From: Diplodia intermedia
Lineage: Eukaryota; Ascomycota; Dothideomycetes; Botryosphaeriales; Botryosphaeriaceae
Assembly (NCBI GenBank): GCA_021495925.1
Contig: JAKEKT010000033.1
Coordinates: 124,001-188,000, forward strand
Direction of reading: 5' to 3'
Length of the DNA: 64,000 nucleotides
Part shown: one piece after another, positions 62,603-64,000 of the stretch
Layout: every line of letters starts with the position of its first letter
How positions within the stretch are numbered: the first letter of the stretch is position 1
Made by a program: the position numbers and the translations under genes
Notes under the pieces: model-generated
What the model was told of the DNA's origin: nothing
The model's database searches: none
The model's input: only the letters and a program-made list of their open reading frames with translations

Positions 62603-63799
62603 ATGGAGCAGCAGGCGCAACACAGCACCGCAGCGAACGTCGACCTTAGCATCCCCGACTCTGATCCTGTCGGAACAAACTTGTTATGGTCCGCCATCAT
62701 GTCTCCCGGCTCGAGCGAATTCCATGCGCCACCTCCGGACGATGTCGCAACCACCACCACCGCCCATGCGAAGAGCAAGCAGACTAAATGCACTACGTCT
62801 ACGGTGAAATCTGCCAGTATTGACGATGTCGATTTTGAAGCAGCGGTCCTGAAGCCTCGAGGAGTGGTCATACTCCAAAAACACACCGAGCTCAGATACG
62901 AATACGCATTCCAGCACTTCGGTAACGACAAAGCTCCTCAAACCGGAAAGGCGGCACATTACTTGAAGCACCATGACCCCGAGATCGAAGTCTTCATCGA
63001 CGGAGGCCCCGACTTCGAGAAGAGTGTCGCGAAAGACTACAAAACGGCCGACTCGTGGAGGCTGGTTGAACGGCGGTTTTTAAATTTGTCGATCAAGTAC
63101 TTCCTGAGGCAACAGACAATGGACATGGACCATGAGAAGACGGGAGTATTCCTCCCAGAGCGATGGGATGAAGAGAATATTCAGCCGGATCCTGTTACGG
63201 ATTGGAATGCATTCCCTATCCTAGCGGAGGACGAGAACACGAGGCCATTCAGCTTCAACATATCCCCCGGCGCCATGTACTGGCTGTCACTCCAAGCTTT
63301 TCGTGTCAAGTTTACCTTCATTGCGATTAACTATGTCCATATTCACGAAGAAAGGGCACTCACACCCTATATGTCGGTGGAGTATAAGAGGGAGTCGAGG
63401 GACGATGAGCCGGCAGGCTACCGGAAAGGCCTTAACCAAATGGCATGCTCGTCGATTCTGAGCCAGTACAGCAGGTACAAACTTCGTTTGCGGGCCATGC
63501 GGATGCGGCCGAGTCCAATGTGGACCGATGCGGATAGCCTTGCTATTCGACACTACGGATTAACCATCTGCGGCGCAGATTACGATGTCTGGCTTGCCGA
63601 AGCGCAGGTTTCGAAGACAGGAGAGTGGCTTGGAAGCAGAATACGAAGACTGCAATATGGACACTTGAAAGAGGAGGAATGCACCAATTCTCTTGTGGAC
63701 TGGGTGAACGAGATTCATCATTGGGGCCTGGGAAAATACTCCGAGTGGGTAAGGGAAGACGTTCAGTTCCTGGCAGATAAGGACGGCCGCGAGCTTTAA
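62603..63799 (+). CDS. Uncharacterised fungal protein with E-x-K motif (possible PD-(D/E)XK-like fold)
   Basis: Single exon, 398 aa, ATG in CGGCCATGG context just after a CCCCACAG that could be a 5' UTR splice acceptor. The N-terminal 90 residues are Ser/Thr/Ala-rich. The C-terminal part resembles a widespread unstudied fungal family with the order: YMSVEYKRESRDD, then NQMACSSILSQYSRYKLRLR, IRHYGLTICGADYDVWLAEA and SLVDWVNEIHHWGLGKY. The E-x-K in VEYKR on a strand, followed by a Gln in a helix (NQM), recalls PD-(D/E)XK nuclease-like proteins, but the upstream Asp is not certain. DNA-related activity is a hypothesis. A broken copy of its 5' end lies just upstream. Confidence 0.7.
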   Translation: MEQQAQHSTAANVDLSIPDSDPVGTNLLWSAIMSPGSSEFHAPPPDDVATTTTAHAKSKQTKCTTSTVKSASIDDVDFEAAVLKPRGVVILQKHTELRYEYAFQHFGNDKAPQTGKAAHYLKHHDPEIEVFIDGGPDFEKSVAKDYKTADSWRLVERRFLNLSIKYFLRQQTMDMDHEKTGVFLPERWDEENIQPDPVTDWNAFPILAEDENTRPFSFNISPGAMYWLSLQAFRVKFTFIAINYVHIHEERALTPYMSVEYKRESRDDEPAGYRKGLNQMACSSILSQYSRYKLRLRAMRMRPSPMWTDADSLAIRHYGLTICGADYDVWLAEAQVSKTGEWLGSRIRRLQYGHLKEEECTNSLVDWVNEIHHWGLGKYSEWVREDVQFLADKDGREL

Positions 63800-64000
63800 G
63801 CTCTGTGAATATGCTGAGAGCGTACCCAAACCCCAATGACTTCAAGAGAAGCCAGGCTTCACCTGATCGAAGTCACATCAGAGCAAGAAAGATCAGGACA
63901 GGAAATTCTTCAACCCGATCATTTCTCCCGTTACGCAGCATCAAGCAAGGCACAGATTCAAGATCGAAAGCAGACAACATGCGTATGTTCGTAATAAGTA
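63800..64000. other. Right-edge flank
   Basis: About 200 bp after the last stop codon; nothing recognised. Confidence 0.6.

Overview
Organism: the window is nuclear DNA from a filamentous ascomycete (Pezizomycotina), probably a Dothideomycete. The reasons are short GT-AG introns of about 44-260 bp with CTRAC-like branch sites, GC-rich coding sequence against AT-richer spacers, and typical fungal families (Zn2Cys6 regulators, a HET-domain protein, a WC-2-like GATA factor, DUF3176, GPI-anchored Ser/Thr-rich proteins). The class is inference; filamentous ascomycete is well supported. I saw no rRNA, tRNA, CRISPR array or intact transposon. Many exon structures below were rebuilt by joining reading frames at splice sites and checking phase, so they are predictions. 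Layout, 0-17 kb: the 3' part of a SCAP-like sterol sensor; a transcription factor with a BED-like finger and an unusual zinc cluster; a HAD hydrolase; a TTC1-like TPR protein (minus strand); a family X DNA polymerase (Pol4/lambda type); and a WC-2-like PAS-GATA factor (minus). 17-34 kb: a GAF-type hybrid histidine kinase divergent from the WC-2-like gene; a secreted GPI-type Ser/Thr-rich protein; a Kelch-repeat single-pass membrane protein; and a HET-domain protein that gains a C-terminal membrane segment through a terminal intron. 35-47 kb: a GPI-anchored GH79 glycosidase (minus), then a divergent pair of a Prp43-type DEAH helicase (minus, with a GC-AG intron) and a PRMT5/Skb1/Hsl7 arginine methyltransferase (plus). 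47-64 kb: an accessory-looking region with three intact BTB/POZ paralogs, at least two relics of the same family, duplicated BTB upstream regions, two small secreted proteins, a DUF3176 membrane protein, a C2H2 plus Zn2Cys6 transcription factor, an uncharacterised protein with an E-x-K motif, a broken minus-strand gene and two strong inverted-repeat hairpins. How genes may work together: Prp43 disassembles spliceosomes, PRMT5 methylates Sm proteins, and the two share a 327 bp promoter. The light- or signal-sensing pair (WC-2-like factor and hybrid kinase) shares a 370 bp promoter. The BTB cluster is a local birth-and-death gene family beside secreted and membrane proteins. Best candidates for something undescribed are the BTB array with its relics, the 37-bp G-U-compatible hairpin at 62.1 kb, the membrane-anchored HET protein, and the hybrid kinase whose receiver domain carries an insertion of about 200 residues.
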